A DNA stretch of 8,832 nt from Porphyrobacter sp. Lineage in GTDB: Bacteria > Pseudomonadota > Alphaproteobacteria > Sphingomonadales > Sphingomonadaceae. Shown here piece by piece: positions 5,733 to 8,832 of the stretch (its first letter is position 1; each line of letters begins with the position of its first letter). The stretch covers positions 1 to 8,832 of the forward strand of contig JAKFWB010000461.1 in assembly GCA_021732945.1 (NCBI GenBank), in the 5' to 3' direction. The notes below the pieces were generated by a model that saw only the letters and a list, made by a program, of their open reading frames with translations, made no database searches and was not told the DNA's origin. A program made the translations under genes and the position numbers.

Positions 5733-7052
5733 ATGACGCGCGCCCCGACACGCGCTAGGGCGCTTGCAATCATCGACGGAAAAACGCCGCACGTGCCCTA
5801 CCTGATACCCAGCATTGATCGCTATATCCTGCGGCTGACGCTGGTGCCGATGCTGGGCGTGTTCGCGCTGGCCGCCAGCCTGCTGATGCTCGACAAGATG
5901 CTGCGCCTGTTCGATTTCGTCGCGGTCGAAGGCGGGCCGGTCGGCGTGGTGTTCAAGATGCTGGGCGCGCTGATCCCGGAATATGCCAGTCTGGCGATTC
6001 CCTTGGGCCTGCTGCTGGGCGTGCTGCTGGCCTTCCGCAAGCTTGCCACTTCATCCGAACTGGACACGATGCGCGCGGTTGGCCTGTCGTATAACCGGCT
6101 GCTGCGGATGCCCTATATCATCACGCTGGCGCTGGTGGCGGTGAATATCGCGCTGGTGTTCTATATCCAGCCGGTCAGCCGCTATTACTACGAGCAGATG
6201 GAATATGAGCTGCGCTCCGGCGCGCTCGGCGCATCGATCAAGGTGGGGGAATTCACCACGATCGCAGACCGCATGGCACTGCGGATCGAGGCGAGCGAGG
6301 ATCAGGGCCGCAAGCTGATCGGCATTTTCGCGCGGGTCGCGAACAAGAAGGGACAGGTGCTGTCGATTTCTGCGCGCGAAGGGGCGTTTCTCGCCACGCG
6401 CGACAATCCCGATACCATCATCCTGCGCCTGACCGAAGGCACGATCATTCAGGACACCGGGATGCGCGGCCAAACCCCGCGGGTGCTCAGCTTCAGCCGC
6501 CACGACCTGCCGATTGATCTGCCCGCGATGGAGAAATTCCGCGCTCGCGGCGATGCCACCCGCGAATATATCCTGCCCGAATTGCTGCGGATCGGCTGGA
6601 ATGATCGCAGCCCAGAAGACGCGCGCGATGCTAGCCTGGCCAGTTTCAATTTCCGGCTGGTCGAGATTGTGATGATGTTCCTGATGCCGCTGCTCGCCGT
6701 GGCGCTGGCGATCCCGCCCAAGCGGTCGACGAGCGCGCTGGGGGTGTTTGTGTCGATCATCATGGTGGTCGCCTATCACAAGGTGAACCAGTATGGTCAG
6801 GATGTGGCGGCGCTCGGCAGGTTTGATCCGGTGCTGGCGCTGTGGGTGCCGTTTGCGCTATTCGCCGCGCTGATTGTGTGGATGTATTACCGCGTCGCCT
6901 ATGTGCCGGGCGGGCAGGCGATCGGCGCGCTGGAATCCGGGTTTGCCAAGCTGTCGAAACGGATAGGCAAGCTGTTCGCCCGCCGCACGCAGCGTGCCTA
7001 TCGCCCCGAGCCCGAAGCGGCAGTGGCAACGGCAACGGCTCTGGCGGAATAG
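5733..7052 (+). CDS. lptF: LPS export ABC transporter permease LptF
   Basis: This inner-membrane subunit of the LptB2FG complex extracts lipopolysaccharide from the inner membrane and passes it to LptC and the periplasmic bridge. It is a YjgP/YjgQ-family protein of 439 residues with the expected layout: IDRYILRLTL (28-37) leading into membrane helices at about 38-58, 74-100 and 128-146, a periplasmic beta-jellyroll of about 150-290, then helices at about 308-328, 335-352 and 366-389. EYASLAIPLGLLLGVLLAFRKLATSSELDTMRA (83-115) holds the conserved cytoplasmic coupling region. The C-terminal 45 residues are a basic, then Ala-rich tail. The start is uncertain: the ATG at 5733 has GAGG only 2 bases away, and the GTG at 5793 would give VPYLIPSIDRY, nearer the usual beginning. 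lptG follows 7 bases after the stop. Confidence 0.93.
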   Translation: MTRAPTRARALAIIDGKTPHVPYLIPSIDRYILRLTLVPMLGVFALAASLLMLDKMLRLFDFVAVEGGPVGVVFKMLGALIPEYASLAIPLGLLLGVLLAFRKLATSSELDTMRAVGLSYNRLLRMPYIITLALVAVNIALVFYIQPVSRYYYEQMEYELRSGALGASIKVGEFTTIADRMALRIEASEDQGRKLIGIFARVANKKGQVLSISAREGAFLATRDNPDTIILRLTEGTIIQDTGMRGQTPRVLSFSRHDLPIDLPAMEKFRARGDATREYILPELLRIGWNDRSPEDARDASLASFNFRLVEIVMMFLMPLLAVALAIPPKRSTSALGVFVSIIMVVAYHKVNQYGQDVAALGRFDPVLALWVPFALFAALIVWMYYRVAYVPGGQAIGALESGFAKLSKRIGKLFARRTQRAYRPEPEAAVATATALAE

Positions 7053-7059
7053 CACGTCC

Positions 7060-8163
7060 ATGCAGCTCGATTTCTTCCCTTCGCGCACGCTGACGCTGTA
7101 TCTGGCGAAGCTGTTCGTGGTCCGCATTCTGGCGGTGCTGGTGATGCTGGTGCTGGTGCTGATGGCGCTTGATCTGCTGTCGGCGACGGGCAAGATCCTC
7201 GCAGCCGAAGGTAATGATCAGGCCGATATCCTGCGCTATGCGGGCCTGCGCCTGCCGCAGCTGATTTCCCGCTTCCTGCCCTATTCGGTGCTGCTGGCAA
7301 CGCTGATCACGCTGGTGACGCTGAACCAGAACAGCGAAGTGGTGGCGATGAAGGCCGCCGGGCTTTCGGCCCATCAGGTGCTTTCGCCCTTGCTGCTGAC
7401 GGCGCTGGTGGTGTGTCTGGTCAGCTTCGGCTTCAATGAACGGATCGTCACCCGCGCCAATGCGACATTGAAGGCATGGGAAGCGGCCGAATATGGCCCG
7501 ATCCCCCCGCCGGTCGCGGGCGGAGTGCGCTCCAGCGTCTATCTCACCGATGGCACCAACATCCTCTCGGCTGCGACCCTGACCGGACGAGGCGAGAACA
7601 TCGTGCTCAGCGGCGTCACATGGTACGAACGCGCGCCGGGCGGCATTATCCGAGAACAGGTGCGCAGCCCGAAAGCGACCTATGCAGCGCCGGGATGGCG
7701 GCTTGAAAGGGCGACCCGCTTTGACGTTGCGGGCGCTATCACTGAGACCTTGCCGAGGCTGGTGGTGGGCCAAAGCCTCAGCCCCGATCGGATCATGCTG
7801 CAATCAATCGATCCCGATGCGCAAAGCTTCTGGGAATTGTCAGCCAGCATTGATGCCTATGAGGCCGCCGGGCGAAACACCGATGAAATGCGCGCCAAGT
7901 GGTGGCACCGCTTGTCGGGTCCGCTGTCGGCGCTGCTGATGCCGCTGCTGGGCTCAATCGCGGCCTTCGGGCTGGCGCGGTCAGGCCAGCTGTTCGTGCG
8001 CGCGATCATCGGCATGGCGCTGGGCTTTGCTTTTTTCGTGGTCGATAATGCCGCGCTTGCGATGGGCAGTTTTGGCGGATATCCGCCGTTCCTGGCCGCC
8101 TGGGCGCCGTTCTTCCTGTTTCTGCTGCTGGGCGAGACAGTGCTGGTGCGGACCGAGGAGTGA
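7060..8163 (+). CDS. lptG: LPS export ABC transporter permease LptG
   Basis: This is the partner permease of LptF in the LptB2FG lipopolysaccharide exporter, a 367-residue YjgP/YjgQ-family protein. It begins FFPSRTLTLYLAKLF, the usual LptG opening. Membrane helices lie at about 18-40, 66-88 and 109-127, a periplasmic beta domain at about 128-285, and helices at about 286-305, 313-335 and 341-361. The NQNSEVVAMKAAGLSAHQVL segment (89-108) is the conserved coupling region. The ATG at 7060 sits 7 bases after the lptF stop. An in-frame GTG at 6994 would extend the protein 22 residues into lptF with atypical sequence and is rejected. The stop overlaps the start of the next gene. lptB, lptC and lptA lie elsewhere. 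Confidence 0.93.
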   Translation: MQLDFFPSRTLTLYLAKLFVVRILAVLVMLVLVLMALDLLSATGKILAAEGNDQADILRYAGLRLPQLISRFLPYSVLLATLITLVTLNQNSEVVAMKAAGLSAHQVLSPLLLTALVVCLVSFGFNERIVTRANATLKAWEAAEYGPIPPPVAGGVRSSVYLTDGTNILSAATLTGRGENIVLSGVTWYERAPGGIIREQVRSPKATYAAPGWRLERATRFDVAGAITETLPRLVVGQSLSPDRIMLQSIDPDAQSFWELSASIDAYEAAGRNTDEMRAKWWHRLSGPLSALLMPLLGSIAAFGLARSGQLFVRAIIGMALGFAFFVVDNAALAMGSFGGYPPFLAAWAPFFLFLLLGETVLVRTEE

Positions 8164-8684
8164 GCCGGAGGGACTGGTCGCTGCGGCTGGCGCGACCTCA
8201 GGATGCGGCAGCCATGCCGGGGATCGAGCGCGCGGCGGCGGATCTTTTCGCACATGACCCGGGGCTGGAAGGCTTCGATCCGGATGACACCTGGGAGGTG
8301 GCCGATCTTCAGCGCTTCATCCGCAAGGGCCATTGTCTGGTCGCGCATGTCGGCGAGGTCATGGCAGGCTTCCTCGTCACCGAACCGTTCCGGCGTGAGC
8401 TCCATATCTGGGAGATGGACGTGCTCCCCGCCTATCACCGGCGCGGCATTGGTGCCGGTCTGGTGCGCGCGGCACAGATCGATGCGCGCAATGCCGGGTT
8501 CAAGGCGCTGACCCTCACCACCTTCCGCGATCTGGCATGGAATGCGCCTTTCTATGCAAGGCTCGGGTTCGAGGAAGTGACCGCGCTCGACGCGCACCCG
8601 CGCCTTGCGGGCGAATTGGCGAACGAGGTCGACGACGGCTTTCCCGCCGACCGCCGCTGCGCGATGATCTGCTTTCTGGATTGA
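8160..8684 (+). CDS. GNAT-family N-acetyltransferase
   Basis: This 174-residue single-domain GNAT enzyme should transfer an acetyl group from acetyl-CoA to an amine of unknown identity. The N-terminal LRLARPQDAAAMPGIERAA (8-26) is the first strand and helix. HIWEMDVLPAYHRRGIGAGLVRAA (82-105) contains strand 4 and motif A (R94-R-G-I-G-A-G100), which holds the CoA pyrophosphate. LTLTTFRDLAWNAPFYARLGFEEV (117-140) is motif B with the usual Asn/Tyr region. The GTG start at 8160 overlaps the lptG stop in a GTGA arrangement, typical of translational coupling, so it is probably part of the lptF-lptG transcript. The first ATG (8214) would remove the first beta strand and is disfavoured. The substrate cannot be deduced. 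A role in LPS biology is not implied by the overlap alone. Confidence 0.88.
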   Translation: MSRRDWSLRLARPQDAAAMPGIERAAADLFAHDPGLEGFDPDDTWEVADLQRFIRKGHCLVAHVGEVMAGFLVTEPFRRELHIWEMDVLPAYHRRGIGAGLVRAAQIDARNAGFKALTLTTFRDLAWNAPFYARLGFEEVTALDAHPRLAGELANEVDDGFPADRRCAMICFLD

Positions 8685-8693
8685 GGGCGGGCT

Positions 8694-8832
8694 AGTCCCT
8701 CCCCGTTCCGCAGGAATGGGGAGGTGGCGCGCGCCGCAGGCGCGTGACGGAGGGGTAATGTTCCCGCTGTCTGACCCCTCCGTCAGCCCTGCGGGCTGCC
8801 ACCTCCCCATCCGTCCCGGACGGGGAGGGACT
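8694..8832. repeat. Composite palindromic REP-like intergenic element
   Basis: Starting 10 bases after the last gene and running to the final base, the DNA is a long interrupted palindrome with three perfectly matching arm pairs: 8694-8706 with 8820-8832 (13 bp), 8716-8728 with 8798-8810 (13 bp) and 8745-8756 with 8774-8785 (12 bp). Each gap between arms is itself a mini-hairpin (CGCGCC-GCA-GGCGCG at 8730-8744, AGCCC-TGC-GGGCT at 8785-8797). Alternatively each outer half folds alone: CCTCCCCGTTCC-GCA-GGAATGGGGAGG-like pairing at 8698-8724 (12 pairs, one G-T) and 8802-8828 (one mismatch). Such GC-rich palindromes are, to my knowledge, dispersed in many copies between genes of related alphaproteobacteria. 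It may also end the lpt transcript, although no T tract is present. Confidence 0.85.

Noticed and set aside
6994..7059. Upstream GTG start for LptG, overlapping lptF.
   Set aside because: The 22 extra residues are atypical, and the ATG at 7060 gives the usual LptG N-terminus just after the lptF stop.
7857..8810. A 317-codon minus-strand open frame across lptG, the acetyltransferase gene and the terminal repeat.
   Set aside because: It is antisense to two well-supported genes, begins inside the palindromic repeat and has no recognisable family features.
1..8832. Search for tRNA, rRNA, transposase, prophage, toxin-antitoxin or defence genes.
   Set aside because: No sequence or protein with such features was seen. 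All large frames are accounted for by conserved metabolic, storage, proteolysis and envelope genes.

Overview
The window looks like chromosomal core DNA from a GC-rich alphaproteobacterium. The order Sphingomonadales, and within it an Erythrobacter- or Porphyrobacter-like lineage, is my best guess. This rests on gene content, high GC, the style of the predicted proteins (AlaC-type aminotransferase, class I PhaC, Lys/Ala-rich phasin, an lptF-lptG pair) and a palindromic GC-rich intergenic repeat of a kind I associate with this group. It is inference from reading, not from a database search.

Left part (1-1597, minus strand): a small free-standing LuxR/GerE-type helix-turn-helix protein with a strong ribosome binding site and a cluster of GTTTAC repeats just upstream, then a full-length PLP-dependent aminotransferase very close to AlaC. 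A minus-strand hairpin with a T tract separates the two transcripts. A 159-base divergent region (1598-1756) holds weak promoter-like elements and a GC palindrome.

Centre (1757-4700, plus strand): a polyhydroxyalkanoate (PHA) storage locus. It has a class I PHA synthase with an intact Cys-Asp-His triad, a regulatory region with two TGC-rich palindromes around a promoter (consistent with a PhaR-type repressor), and a phasin whose C-terminal granule-binding part is preceded by a Lys/Ala/Pro-rich histone-H1-like tail. A well-placed internal ribosome binding site could give a second, tail-less phasin. The phasin 3' region carries three consecutive hairpins ending in a textbook intrinsic terminator, with a pyrimidine-only loop complementary to Shine-Dalgarno sequences. 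It is a candidate 3'-UTR-derived small RNA.

Right part (4701-8832, plus strand): clpS (N-degron adaptor of ClpAP, apparently leaderless) and a DUF427 protein form a short operon. They are followed by lptF and lptG, the permease subunits of the lipopolysaccharide exporter, and by a GNAT acetyltransferase that overlaps lptG by four bases. The window ends in a 139-base composite palindrome made of two REP-like hairpins around a central inverted repeat, and the last base of the window is the last base of that palindrome.

Most genes here are ordinary and well conserved. I see no phage, CRISPR, toxin-antitoxin, transposase, tRNA or rRNA, and no evident unknown multi-gene system. The parts that merit a second look are regulatory or structural: the phasin locus (operators, dual start, 3'-UTR RNA) and the terminal repeat.
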